From Bacteroidales bacterium (GTDB lineage: Bacteria; Bacteroidota; Bacteroidia; Bacteroidales; JAADJA01), in contig JAGQVE010000007.1 in the NCBI GenBank assembly GCA_020438105.1, forward strand, positions 1 through 64,000: DNA of 64,000 bases, in the 5' to 3' direction. Position numbers and translations under genes: made by a program. Shown here one piece after another: positions 45,541-54,906 of this stretch. Under the pieces are notes generated by a model. That model searched no databases. It was not told where the DNA came from and saw nothing but the letters and a program-made list of their open reading frames with translations. How positions within the stretch are numbered: position 1 is the first letter of the stretch; each line of letters begins with the position of its first letter.

Positions 45541-45927
45541 ATGGAAAATAAAGCCGGACATAATCAAAACAGATCCACCATTGGTAAGCGGATTGCAAGT
45601 TTTGGTTTTGCCGTTAATGGAATTATTCAGGCGGTAAAATCCCAGCCCAATTTCAGGATTCATCTTTTAATCATGGCACTGGTAGTTTTTGCTGGATTCT
45701 ATTTGAATATTTCATTGAGGGAATGGACTTGTGTAATTTTTGCGATAGGCCTGGTATTGGTGGCTGAGCTATTTAACACTGCAATCGAAACACTTACCGA
45801 TCTGGTTTCGCCGGATTATCATGAAAAAGCCGGTAAAACCAAAGATTATGCAGCAGGGGCTGTACTTGTAGCTGCAATTACAGCAGCCGTAATTGGTCTG
45901 GTCATTTTTATACCCAAGCTTTTATAA
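45541..45927 (+). CDS. dgkA: Diacylglycerol/undecaprenol kinase family protein
   Basis: 128 aa with three membrane segments. The family core VAELFNTAIETLTDLVSP and KTKDYAAGAVLVAA hold the catalytic and ATP/Mg residues (Glu, Asn, Asp) in a conserved order. It phosphorylates diacylglycerol or undecaprenol in the inner membrane, recycling lipid carriers for envelope synthesis. The N-terminal about 20 residues are an amphipathic charged stretch. It converges with the outer-membrane barrel gene, only 4 bp apart. Whether the substrate is diacylglycerol or undecaprenol is not resolved. Confidence 0.85.
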   Translation: MENKAGHNQNRSTIGKRIASFGFAVNGIIQAVKSQPNFRIHLLIMALVVFAGFYLNISLREWTCVIFAIGLVLVAELFNTAIETLTDLVSPDYHEKAGKTKDYAAGAVLVAAITAAVIGLVIFIPKLL

Positions 45928-45931
45928 GTTG

Positions 45932-46705
45932 TCACCTTCGTCGCGATGGATTGCTTCTTCCCGGACTTCGGGAGGAAGATTTACGCGCATTCTTACCAAA
46001 CAACCTGATAAGACTTGTATCGTGAAAAAACTTATACACAATTCCAACAGCCAAATAGTTATAATAATCGCTATTGTTATTATTGGCAACATTATCCAGC
46101 TTATCCGTGTTAACTCTGCTTGAAGTTGTTGAAAAGCTGAAGGCCACTGATTTTGAAGCATGATACATTATCCTGAGCCCAAATGGTATCACCATTTCGG
46201 TAGTTGCTTTCTCGTCATAACCATGTGTACTTATCAGGCTATCGTTAACACCACTATAAACCTTTGTTTTAAAATCGATCAATCCGATACCTATTTTCCC
46301 GTAAATAGCCACAGGAATTTTATTAGTTGCAGTAAAAAATCCAAGCAGGTTTATTGAAGCATCAAAAGTGTATTCAGTAAATTTTGTTTTAAAATACCTG
46401 TTAGATAACAATACAGAAGAGCTCATATTTTTATGCCCGCTAATATTGCCAATTGAAACTCTTCCGGTAAGCTCAAATAGGGAGTTGAAATTTTTAAGTA
46501 CCTGGAATTGCCAGGCAAGGTTATTACTCCAGGGATCATCTTTGGCGGCGCTTTCGTCAAGATCACCAAAAAAGGAAGTAACTCCGAATTCACCACTAAT
46601 ACCAAAATAGTTGGAATAAGCAGAAGGTTGTTGTCTGCGAAACTGAGCTGAAAGCAGAACCGGCAACATTAAAAAAAATATGATCCACGGAATCGTACCC
46701 CGCAT
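45932..46705 (-). CDS. Small outer-membrane beta-barrel protein
   Basis: 257 aa. The signal peptide (1-21) ends LLSAQ. The mature part shows alternating hydrophobic strands with GISGEFGVTSFFGDLDE near the start and a late strand YLAVGIVYKF. The motif SSRVNTDKLD corresponds to SSRYINSDKLD in the barrel part of the propeller fusion at 13855-16197, and the opening motifs also match, so the two share a barrel family. The last 20 residues are a basic Ser/Arg/Pro-rich tail (KSSSRSPGRSN), unusual for a barrel end. Probably an outer-membrane protein of unknown partner. It has 80 bp upstream to the sigma-54 regulator. Confidence 0.7.
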   Translation of the reverse strand: MRGTIPWIIFFLMLPVLLSAQFRRQQPSAYSNYFGISGEFGVTSFFGDLDESAAKDDPWSNNLAWQFQVLKNFNSLFELTGRVSIGNISGHKNMSSSVLLSNRYFKTKFTEYTFDASINLLGFFTATNKIPVAIYGKIGIGLIDFKTKVYSGVNDSLISTHGYDEKATTEMVIPFGLRIMYHASKSVAFSFSTTSSRVNTDKLDNVANNNNSDYYNYLAVGIVYKFFHDTSLIRLFGKNARKSSSRSPGRSNPSRRR

Positions 46706-46785
46706 TGATAATTATTTCTCGCGTCAAATATACGTTTATGAACTGTGTTTATTGCAAATTCAGGATTGGCGGGTCATTTTTTTGC

Positions 46786-48165
46786 TCAATTAAGTTCAAA
46801 TTTCTTCATGCGGCGATCCAGTGACTGCCAGGAAATATTTAACAATTCTGCGGCCTTCGATTTATTGTTGTTGGATTTATCCAAAGCTCTTTGAATTAAT
46901 TTTCTCTCAGCTACTTCCAAATCCCATGTATCTTCAGATGGCATCGAAGATGTCACAATTGTTTCCGTACTTGAAGATCTGCCTGGTTGGAAATCACTCC
47001 ATTTTAATATGCTATTTTCACTGATAATAATTGCCCGTTCAATCATATTCCTTAATTCGCGAATATTGCCGGGGAATGAATACTGTGAAAGTTCTGCTTC
47101 AATCTGCGGATCTACCTTATTGATGGTTTTACCCAGCGAGTTGGTATAATAATCAATGAAATATTTTAACAAAAGCGGAAGGTCTTCTCTGCGCTCACGC
47201 AGCGGCGGAAGATGAATCACAAAAGACCCGATACGATGATACAGGTCGAGTCTGAAGTTTTTATCTTCACTCATTTTCAGTAACTCCTGGTTGGAAGCAG
47301 CTATCACCCGTACATCCACATTTATTTTATCGTGGCTACCCACCCGGGATACTTTACGTTCTTCAAGCACCCGTAATAACTTGGCCTGCTGGCTTAACGG
47401 CATATCCCCGATTTCATCCAGGAAAAGGGTTCCCTTATTAGCTATTTCAAACCAACCTGCTTTATTTTCAACGGCACCTGTAAATGATCCTTTTTTATGT
47501 CCGAAAAACTCGCTTTCAAAAAGAGTTTCGGGAATGGCAGAGCAGTTAACACTATGGAAATATTGTTTGTTCCGATTACTCAGATAATGAATTCCCCGGG
47601 CAACAAGCTCTTTGCCTGTTCCACTTTCGCCAGTAATCAAAACAGTGGTATTTTCCACGCCGGCCACTTTCGACATCATGCTGATCACCTTCTTCATGGC
47701 CGCACTTTTTCCGATCAATTGGTGACCGATGCTTTTTTGAATTTCACTTGAAATAAGAGAGTAATTTTTTTCAAGTTCCTTGTATTTACTGCTAAGTTGT
47801 AAAAACCTTGTGGTTCGTTTGATGGCAAGATTGATATCCATTAACCTGAATGGTTTTGGGAAAAAATCAGCAGCATCTTTTCGCATGGCTTCAATCACGC
47901 TGTTCATATCGCCATGGCCTGATATCATAATTACTTCCACATCAGGATAATCATTTTTAATGATCTCAAGCGCTGAAAGTCCATCCATTTCTGGCAATCT
48001 GATATCCAGAATAACAATGTGAATATCGTTTTTCTTGAGAATACTAAAAGCCTCCGATGGCATGGCTGCCTTGTATACTATATAATCGTTCTGCACGAGG
48101 AACTCTGCAATTTCCTCCCTTACCCTTGACTCATCATCTACAACTAAAATTTTAACTTTCTCCAT
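46786..48165 (-). CDS. NtrC-family sigma-54-dependent response regulator
   Basis: 459 aa. The receiver domain (1-120) has phospho-acceptor Asp54 in ILDIRLPEMDG. The AAA+ domain (about 150-390) has Walker A GESGTGKELVARG, the sigma-54 contact loop GSFTGA (Ser for Ala in the usual GAFTGA) and Walker B LFLDEIGDMP. A Fis-type helix-turn-helix is at the end (NNKSKAAELLNISWQSLDRR). It activates sigma-54 promoters when phosphorylated. It lies 8 bp downstream of the histidine kinase gene on the same strand and surely pairs with it. Target genes are not evident; I saw no clear GG-N10-GC element in the window. Confidence 0.93.
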   Translation of the reverse strand: MEKVKILVVDDESRVREEIAEFLVQNDYIVYKAAMPSEAFSILKKNDIHIVILDIRLPEMDGLSALEIIKNDYPDVEVIMISGHGDMNSVIEAMRKDAADFFPKPFRLMDINLAIKRTTRFLQLSSKYKELEKNYSLISSEIQKSIGHQLIGKSAAMKKVISMMSKVAGVENTTVLITGESGTGKELVARGIHYLSNRNKQYFHSVNCSAIPETLFESEFFGHKKGSFTGAVENKAGWFEIANKGTLFLDEIGDMPLSQQAKLLRVLEERKVSRVGSHDKINVDVRVIAASNQELLKMSEDKNFRLDLYHRIGSFVIHLPPLRERREDLPLLLKYFIDYYTNSLGKTINKVDPQIEAELSQYSFPGNIRELRNMIERAIIISENSILKWSDFQPGRSSSTETIVTSSMPSEDTWDLEVAERKLIQRALDKSNNNKSKAAELLNISWQSLDRRMKKFELN

Positions 48166-48173
48166 AATTTTTT

Positions 48174-49538
48174 TTAATCATTTGCCTTTTCTGCCGGCAA
48201 AAAAACACTCAATTTCGTAAACTCATTTTCCTTACTATCAACGGTTATGTTCCCTTTCATTTCTTTGATAATTCCGTATGAAATTGACAGGCCCAATCCC
48301 GTTCCGTTTTCGACGTCTTTTGTTGTAAAAAAAGGATCAAAAATATTTCCGATATGTTTCTCGGGAATTCCGATGCCGTTATCGATGATATCCGTAACTA
48401 TAAAATTATCTTCACGATAACTTAATATTTCTATCTTCTTCGAATAACCGGTCATTAAGATATTTAATTTTTGATCTACCGCATACTTGGCATTCGACAG
48501 CAGGTTAAGGAAAACCTGCTCAATCCTGTATTTATTTCCGATGGCAAAGCATGCATTTTCGCAAAGGTTTAACGAAATTTCTATATTATGGTTTTGATAT
48601 TGTCGGCTAATTAATGATAAGGCATCGTGTATCACGCTATTGATATCAACGCGCTCATCCACAAGGTTCTTCTGATCTCTTGAAAAAACTCGAACATGAT
48701 TGATTATTTGCCTTATCCGGTCAATGTCCTGAAACAAAGCGTCAATTTTGGTGCGGATATATTCTTCAGAAACCTTACCCATAGAAAGCTTAAAGAGGAT
48801 ATTATCCAACCCCATCGAAATTCCACCAAGGGGCTGATTAATTTCATGAGCAATACCGGCTGCCAGTTCACCCATGGATTCGAGTTTCGATTTTTGGATG
48901 AGCAACTGCTGTTGACGCTCACGTTTTTTTAACTCTTCCTTAACCCGCTTCTCCAATGTAAGATTCAATTCTTTGAGTTCATTCTCGGCCTGAATACGCT
49001 CTTTAATCTCATGCTGCAAATCAATGGTACGCTCCTCTACCCGTTTTTCCAGTTCCTGGTTGAGCTTTCTTAAATTCTCTTCGGCCTGCTTACGCTGACG
49101 CTCCTGCTCTTTTACCTTTCGTTCAAGTAAAATCCCATTGGCAAGTTCATGAACAAGTGAGGTTAGTTTTTTTGTTTCTACAGGTTTGAGCAAAAAGCTA
49201 TTAACACCAATCTTGATGGCATCCATAAAATATTCTGCTTCGCCATAAGCTGAAAGGATCACAAGCCGCACATCATCATCCACCTGGCGAATATTCTGAA
49301 CCATTTCCAAACCATCCATCACAGGCATCATGATGTCGGTAATAATTAAATCGGGGTGGTAGGTATTATAGGCATCAAGTCCCTCCTTACCATTTGGTGC
49401 AATATATAGTTTTGATACAAGCTTGTTCAGTATACGCTCGTAGATCGCCCGAAGTAGTTCTTCGTCTTCAACAAACAATACGGAAATGTCGAGTTTTTCG
49501 TCTTCTTTTTTTACCTGAGCTTCAAGTTGCTCATTCAT
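48174..49538 (-). CDS. Receiver-first sensor histidine kinase
   Basis: 454 aa, soluble. Residues 16-135 form a receiver domain with Asp68 in IITDIMMPVMDG. About 140-215 is a coiled-coil linker of charged heptads. HisKA follows with the phospho-acceptor H231 in GIAHEINQPLGG, then HATPase_c with N-box LNLLSNAKYAVDQ, G1 DNGIGIPEKHIG and G2 GTGLGLSISYG. The order receiver, coiled coil, kinase with no sensory or membrane domain suggests its activity is controlled by another kinase phosphorylating Asp68, or that it acts late in a phosphorelay. The sigma-54 regulator gene lies 8 bp downstream. Confidence 0.92.
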   Translation of the reverse strand: MNEQLEAQVKKEDEKLDISVLFVEDEELLRAIYERILNKLVSKLYIAPNGKEGLDAYNTYHPDLIITDIMMPVMDGLEMVQNIRQVDDDVRLVILSAYGEAEYFMDAIKIGVNSFLLKPVETKKLTSLVHELANGILLERKVKEQERQRKQAEENLRKLNQELEKRVEERTIDLQHEIKERIQAENELKELNLTLEKRVKEELKKRERQQQLLIQKSKLESMGELAAGIAHEINQPLGGISMGLDNILFKLSMGKVSEEYIRTKIDALFQDIDRIRQIINHVRVFSRDQKNLVDERVDINSVIHDALSLISRQYQNHNIEISLNLCENACFAIGNKYRIEQVFLNLLSNAKYAVDQKLNILMTGYSKKIEILSYREDNFIVTDIIDNGIGIPEKHIGNIFDPFFTTKDVENGTGLGLSISYGIIKEMKGNITVDSKENEFTKLSVFLPAEKAND

Positions 49539-49685
49539 AATACCTCTTTTTAAATCGTTTCAATATTAATGATTTAACAAAAGTACAAAGATTGATTCAG
49601 ATTGCGTTATACACCTTTTAATGTTAATAATTCCGAAACGGGTTCGACGCTTAAATTACTAATATTGCAAATCAATCATGCACCT

Positions 49686-51404
49686 ATGAAATCGACCTTG
49701 TTGATACAACTTGTTTTATTTTTTTTAGTTACAGGATTTGGATATTCCCAGTCAAAATATCCGGATGATGCTTTCATATCTCCTCTTGATATTTCGCTCA
49801 AGCTTAGTGGCACTTTTGGTGAACTCCGGTCAAATCATTTTCATTCGGGAATTGATATAAAAACCAATGAACAAACAGGGCTCAATGTTTATGCTGTTGC
49901 AGATGGTTATGTTTCACGAATTAAAATCCAATCGGGCGGTTACGGTAAAGCTCTTTACATCACTCATCCCAATGGATTTGTATCCGTTTACGGCCACCTC
50001 AGCAAATACAATGATGAAATTAATAAATGGGTAAAGCAGAACCAGTATAGCAAACAATCATATGAAGTAGATTTATACCCTGAGCCAGGAAAATTCGCCG
50101 TGAAGCAGGGAGATATTGTTGCTTACTCCGGTAATTCTGGCCGGTCAGGGGGGCCTCACCTCCACTTTGAACTTCGCAGCGCAGCTGACCAAAAGCCGGT
50201 GAATCCATTACTCTTTGGCTATCCGGTTTATGATAAAACTGCCCCAACAATTAATCTGTTCAAAATTTATCCATTTGGGATTTATTCGGAAGTTAATGGC
50301 AATGATGAGGCTGTTGATTTTTACCCATCTCTTACAAATGGTAAATATGTTTTTAAAAATGACAAAACCGTTGAGGCAGCCGGACAGGTATATTTTGGAA
50401 TAAACACCGTGGATTTATTCAATGGAGGAATGAACAGAAACGGTGTTTATGAAATTGAAGTTTTAGTTGATTCAAAACCATTTTACAAACATAAATTGGA
50501 AACTTTCTCCTTTGACGAAACAAGGTATATCAACAGTTTAATCGACTATAAAGAGTACAAAACCAAAAACAGACAGGTTCAGAAAACATTCGTTGAGCCA
50601 AATAACAAGCTCAGCATTTATCAAGGTGTTGAAAACAGTGGAATTCTAAAAGTGATGTCAGGCCGCAATTATTTAGTTGAAGTTCGGGTATATGATGCGG
50701 TTGGAAATTTCTCCACACTTGAATTTACAATCAAAGGAACCGAAATTAAAGAAAATCAAAAATCCGGGCTTGAAAATAAAAAGCAAGTATTTAGTTACAA
50801 AGGAAATAACAATTTTAAAAATGAATGGATAAACCTGGAGATTCCGGGAATCGCTCTGTATGACACATTGCATTTCAATTACAGGGTTTTACCAAAAACA
50901 CTTAACCGCTATTCTGCAATTCACCAGATTGGAAATCCATACACACCGCTTCATACCTGGTGCAGCCTGATGATCCGGGGTGATTCTGTCCCCAAACGTT
51001 TGCAGGATAAAGCCATCATTGCAGAAGTTACCGACGATGGAATTGAGTCAGCCGGAGGTACATGGACGAACGGATTTGTTAGTACAAAAATCCGGAATTT
51101 TGGCAAATTCTGCATTGTAGTTGATACGATTGCTCCGGTAATTACTGCGCTTAATATAAAAAACCAGAAATCGGTTGCAAGCCAAAAATCCATCAAGTTG
51201 AAAATCGAAGATGAGTTATCGGGGATTAGTAATTATAAGCCTACGCTTAACGGAGCCTGGATTTTAATGGAATATGATGTCAAAAATGATTTGCTCACTT
51301 ATTATTTTGATGAACACTTACTCAAAGGTAAAAACGAGTTTAAACTCGAAGTTTGGGATGCAAAGAATAACTATTCGGTTTATGAAGCCACGCTTAATAA
51401 TTAA
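49686..51404 (+). CDS. Exported M23-family peptidase
   Basis: 572 aa from ATG 49686, which starts a signal peptide (MKSTLLIQLVLFFLVTG to YSQ); the frame continues 28 codons upstream without use. The LytM/M23 domain (about 45-170) has zinc ligands in FHSGIDIKT (H-x3-D) and HLHFELR (HxH) and GNSGRSGGPH. The remaining about 400 residues are beta-rich domains, with WVKQNQYS-like and DAVGNFSTLEF stretches, probably Ig-like. It should act on peptidoglycan cross-links in the periplasm or at the surface. Its stop overlaps the convergent small ORF by 4 bp. Peptidase motif is complete, so an active enzyme is expected. Confidence 0.85.
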   Translation: MKSTLLIQLVLFFLVTGFGYSQSKYPDDAFISPLDISLKLSGTFGELRSNHFHSGIDIKTNEQTGLNVYAVADGYVSRIKIQSGGYGKALYITHPNGFVSVYGHLSKYNDEINKWVKQNQYSKQSYEVDLYPEPGKFAVKQGDIVAYSGNSGRSGGPHLHFELRSAADQKPVNPLLFGYPVYDKTAPTINLFKIYPFGIYSEVNGNDEAVDFYPSLTNGKYVFKNDKTVEAAGQVYFGINTVDLFNGGMNRNGVYEIEVLVDSKPFYKHKLETFSFDETRYINSLIDYKEYKTKNRQVQKTFVEPNNKLSIYQGVENSGILKVMSGRNYLVEVRVYDAVGNFSTLEFTIKGTEIKENQKSGLENKKQVFSYKGNNNFKNEWINLEIPGIALYDTLHFNYRVLPKTLNRYSAIHQIGNPYTPLHTWCSLMIRGDSVPKRLQDKAIIAEVTDDGIESAGGTWTNGFVSTKIRNFGKFCIVVDTIAPVITALNIKNQKSVASQKSIKLKIEDELSGISNYKPTLNGAWILMEYDVKNDLLTYYFDEHLLKGKNEFKLEVWDAKNNYSVYEATLNN

Positions 51405-51661
51405 CTTCCTGAACTTCTTAATCTGTTAGTTTTATTTACTTTAAAAGTATAATTGAAAACATATTTGTAAGGCAGCGTATCACAATAATCAACCATTTTA
51501 AAATATACCGAATCGGATAAAATCGTTCGACTTATCTCTCCAATAAATTCATCTACAGAAACGTAAACTTCACATTCATGATTTACCGTATCAACATAAA
51601 TTTGTGAAGCTGACGAAAACGCTGACCTCAATGCATGCTCCACTTGTTCTTTTTCATTCAC
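51401..51661 (-). CDS. Small hypothetical protein
   Basis: 86 aa with no signal peptide or membrane segment. It starts MNEKEQVEHALRSAFSS and contains short hydrophobic alternations (KYVFNYTFKV) suggesting beta-strands. I recognise no family. It overlaps the end of the M23 gene by 4 bp in convergent orientation and lies 133 bp from recQ. The Lys/Glu/Ser composition looks coding, but the call rests only on an intact frame in otherwise empty DNA, so it may be spurious. Confidence 0.45.
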   Translation of the reverse strand: MNEKEQVEHALRSAFSSASQIYVDTVNHECEVYVSVDEFIGEISRTILSDSVYFKMVDYCDTLPYKYVFNYTFKVNKTNRLRSSGS

Positions 51662-51794
51662 TATCTATAATTTGCGTCGAATTTAAGTTGATTCTCTTTC
51701 ACTAATCTTAAGCTAAAATGAACCTTTCCTTAGCAATTTTTCAGCTTAAAAAATGAATACTGTTCAAAACAGAAAAAGTCGTAATATTGTATGA

Positions 51795-53702
51795 ATGAGC
51801 AAATCCGCTGAAATACTGCTTAAATACTGGGGTTATAATTCATTCAGGCCGGCTCAGGAAGAGATTATTAACTCTATTCTTGAAGGTAAGGACACTCTGG
51901 CCCTGCTACCAACCGGAGGCGGTAAAAGCATTTGTTTTCAGGTTCCGGTTATGGCCACAGAAGGGATTGGAATAGTGGTAACACCATTGATAGCACTTAT
52001 GAAAGATCAGGTGGAAAACCTGAGGGCAAGAGGGATCACTGCATCGGCAATTTATTCGGGAATGATGCAAACGGAAATAGAAGTTGCCCTGAATAATGCA
52101 GTACATAAAAAACTCAAGTTTTTATATGTTTCTCCCGAACGGCTGCAAACAGATCAGTTTCAAATGGCCCTCCAGAAAATGAGGGTAAATATTCTGGTAG
52201 TTGATGAGGCACATTGTATCTCGCAATGGGGATACGATTTCAGGCCTTCATATTTAAAAATTGCTGAGATAAAATCACTTCTGCCTGAAGTTCCGGTAAT
52301 GGCACTCACAGCCACAGCCACCCCAGAGGTGGTGGATGACATACAGGGCAAACTTAACTTTTCAAAACCAAATGTTTTTCAGCAAAGTTTTGAGCGGAAA
52401 AACCTCACCTATGTTGTTTTACATGAAGAAGATAAACTAAACAGGTTGCTCAGGGTTACCAGGAATATCCCGGGAACCGGGATTGTTTATATGCGTAACC
52501 GGCGTAAAACCGTTGAAATAGCAGAATTTTTGAGGTTTAATAAAGTTAGCGCCGACTTTTATCATGCAGGCCTCAGTTCGAAAGAGAGATCGTCCAGGCA
52601 GGACGCATGGAAAAAAGGCCAAATCCGGGTAATGGTTTCAACCAATGCATTTGGTATGGGCATCGACAAACCTGACGTACGATTTGTTGTCCACCTTGAT
52701 CTGCCCGACAGTATTGAAGCCTATTTCCAGGAAGCCGGCCGCGGGGGAAGGGACGGAAGACAATCCTATGCCGTTTTAATGTACCATGAAAGTGATATTC
52801 CGGAAATCGAAAAGTTCCTCGAAATTCAGTATCCTCTAATTGAAAACATCCGGCAGGTTTATCATGCTCTGGGCAATTATTACCAACTCGCCATTGGAAG
52901 CGGCAGGGATGTAAATTTTGAGTTTAGTCTCCCTGATTTTGCCGCCAGTTATAATTTCCAGCCCATTGTGGTTGCTGCAGCACTTAAGTTGCTTGAAAAG
53001 GATGGATACCTTAAATTACAGGATATTTCAGATAATGACAGTTTGCTTTTTGTAAGGATAGGCAAAGAGGATCTGTACAAGTTCCAGGTTCAAAATGCGC
53101 GCTATGACAAATTCGTAAAAACTTTGCTTCGCTCTTACAGTGGTCTATTTACTGAATTCACTAAAATAAATGAAGACGAAATTGCAAAAAGGCTGGAAAT
53201 ACCTGTTGAGGAAGTGGTAAAAACCCTGAAATACCTGATGAAGCTTGAAGTTTTAATTTACAAACAGCAAACGGGCAATCCGCAAATCACTTTTTTAACG
53301 GAGCGTTTGGACGGCAAAGACATAAGCATTTCCAATGAAAACTATAAAGATCGTAAAGCCAATGCCCGGAAAAGACTGGATGCTGTGCTCAACTACGTGA
53401 GTAGTTCCACCCGCTGCCGCAGTTCCTTATTATTGGAGTACTTTGGTGAAATACAATCGCATCGGTGCGGGAAATGTGATGTTTGTGTTGAGCGCAATAA
53501 AATTGAAATGAGTGAGCTTGAATTTAACAATGTTTTAAACCAGGTAAAACCATTGATATTAAACGAACCGCTTTCCATTAAGGAAATATCAGAACAGATC
53601 AGAGGTGCCTCAGAAAATCAGGTAATCAAAGTTATTCAATGGCTGCTCGACAATAATAAAATTGAATATGACGCGGCCCGAAAACTGTCCTGGAAAAAAT
53701 AA
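51795..53702 (+). CDS. recQ: ATP-dependent DNA helicase RecQ
   Basis: 635 aa. Helicase core (about 15-345) with Walker A LPTGGGKSICFQ, DEAH box VVDEAHCISQWGYDFRPSY, motif III ALTATATPEV and motif VI QEAGRGGRDGRQS. The zinc-binding subdomain has Cys in STRCRSSLLLEYFGE and RCGKCDVC (about 535-560), and a winged helix is likely at the end. No HRDC domain is visible at the C-terminus, so this is the short RecQ form. It unwinds DNA 3' to 5' in recombination and repair. The gene appears monocistronic and converges with the acyltransferase gene, 7 bp apart. Confidence 0.93.
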   Translation: MSKSAEILLKYWGYNSFRPAQEEIINSILEGKDTLALLPTGGGKSICFQVPVMATEGIGIVVTPLIALMKDQVENLRARGITASAIYSGMMQTEIEVALNNAVHKKLKFLYVSPERLQTDQFQMALQKMRVNILVVDEAHCISQWGYDFRPSYLKIAEIKSLLPEVPVMALTATATPEVVDDIQGKLNFSKPNVFQQSFERKNLTYVVLHEEDKLNRLLRVTRNIPGTGIVYMRNRRKTVEIAEFLRFNKVSADFYHAGLSSKERSSRQDAWKKGQIRVMVSTNAFGMGIDKPDVRFVVHLDLPDSIEAYFQEAGRGGRDGRQSYAVLMYHESDIPEIEKFLEIQYPLIENIRQVYHALGNYYQLAIGSGRDVNFEFSLPDFAASYNFQPIVVAAALKLLEKDGYLKLQDISDNDSLLFVRIGKEDLYKFQVQNARYDKFVKTLLRSYSGLFTEFTKINEDEIAKRLEIPVEEVVKTLKYLMKLEVLIYKQQTGNPQITFLTERLDGKDISISNENYKDRKANARKRLDAVLNYVSSSTRCRSSLLLEYFGEIQSHRCGKCDVCVERNKIEMSELEFNNVLNQVKPLILNEPLSIKEISEQIRGASENQVIKVIQWLLDNNKIEYDAARKLSWKK

Positions 53703-53709
53703 TAAATCC

Positions 53710-54792
53710 TTATTCCTGAACCGGCTTAAACTTAATTTTCGATAAAAAGGGTTTCCTGTTTTTCAATGTATAACTCCTTCCTAAAAATAACATGCGGGTA
53801 AGTGGAATTGGATCAAGGATTTTTTCGATAAGAACCGGAAGTAATAAGCCTAAAAGCAACGACACGATAAAAACAGAAAACGTATTGCTGATACCGGCTG
53901 CTTTGATTAATATCCTGCCTCCTGACGTCCCGAAGGAGTGAAAAAGGTAGATGGTGTAAGCATAACTGCCAAACCAAATCAACCAATTGACCCGCCATTT
54001 GATTTTAAAGAAAAGGATGGTTCCGGTAATCCCAATTAATAGCCCGATTCCATTTCGTTTGCTGAGTTCATAATCGATTACATCAAACCACGAAAGCTGT
54101 TGTATCAATAAGCTAAATGCTAAAATTGCAAGGAGTGAAAAATTGAGATACCTGTTTGCGAAAATATCTTTGAATCGCTTTAAACCAACCCCTATTATAA
54201 AAAACGGAAGCAAGTAAACAGCACCTTTGAAGCTAAAATAATTGGGCACAGCTTCGGGAATGAACTGATCGCGCACGATTAAAAAAATCACTGCTGCAAG
54301 TAAAATATATGCCCATTGTATTTTAGTTTCGATCGCTTTCAAAGCATCCAATCCTGAAATTAGTAAAAACACAATAAACAGTGAAGGCAGGTACCAATAT
54401 AAGGTGTAGGGAAAAACTACTATTTGCCATATATCCTGCAAAGGTGATTTTGCATTAGTTCCGGGGGTAAAATATTGTAAAAGATAATAAGTTGCCCCCA
54501 CAAAAATCATTGGATAAATTATCCTTCTCACTTTCTTCATGGTAAAGCTTTTGAAATTTAATTTACTGGCAGGACGCAATGCATAAACCCAACCTGAAAT
54601 CACAGTAAATAAAGGCATTCTTAAATATTCAAATGTGTAATAAATATAGCGGAGAAAGGAATCGTCGCTTACGCGCATTCCACCACCTGAGTCGCTGCCT
54701 ATAACATGGCCCAGTACAACTAAAATAATGGCAAAACCACGAAGTGTCTCAACGGAGGCATCCTTTTTTGGGGAAAGGGTTTCTGTTTTCAT
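53710..54792 (-). CDS. Acyltransferase 3-family membrane O-acyltransferase
   Basis: 360 aa with about ten membrane segments. The N-terminal signature has ETLRGFAIILVVLGHVIG (His in the first helix) and FTVISGWVYALRP, followed by an ordered series of hydrophobic helices ending LEKILDPIPLT-like. Members transfer acetyl or other acyl groups to sugars of surface polysaccharides at the inner membrane. It lies 114 bp downstream of the deacetylase in the glycan gene series and is probably part of the same unit. The acyl group and sugar are unknown. Confidence 0.85.
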   Translation of the reverse strand: MKTETLSPKKDASVETLRGFAIILVVLGHVIGSDSGGGMRVSDDSFLRYIYYTFEYLRMPLFTVISGWVYALRPASKLNFKSFTMKKVRRIIYPMIFVGATYYLLQYFTPGTNAKSPLQDIWQIVVFPYTLYWYLPSLFIVFLLISGLDALKAIETKIQWAYILLAAVIFLIVRDQFIPEAVPNYFSFKGAVYLLPFFIIGVGLKRFKDIFANRYLNFSLLAILAFSLLIQQLSWFDVIDYELSKRNGIGLLIGITGTILFFKIKWRVNWLIWFGSYAYTIYLFHSFGTSGGRILIKAAGISNTFSVFIVSLLLGLLLPVLIEKILDPIPLTRMLFLGRSYTLKNRKPFLSKIKFKPVQE

Positions 54793-54906
54793 AATCGATG
54801 TGAGGTTTGAATTTTAAAGGCAATTATACGCAACACTTAATCATTTGTTGCTGAGCCTCATTGGCTGGAGTTCATTAGAAATAAACAAAGAAAAATTCTA
54901 CCGGAC

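Noticed and set aside
49602..49685. Upstream start adding 28 residues to the M23 peptidase
   Set aside because: The signal peptide starts at the ATG at 49686; the extension is polar and not a leader.
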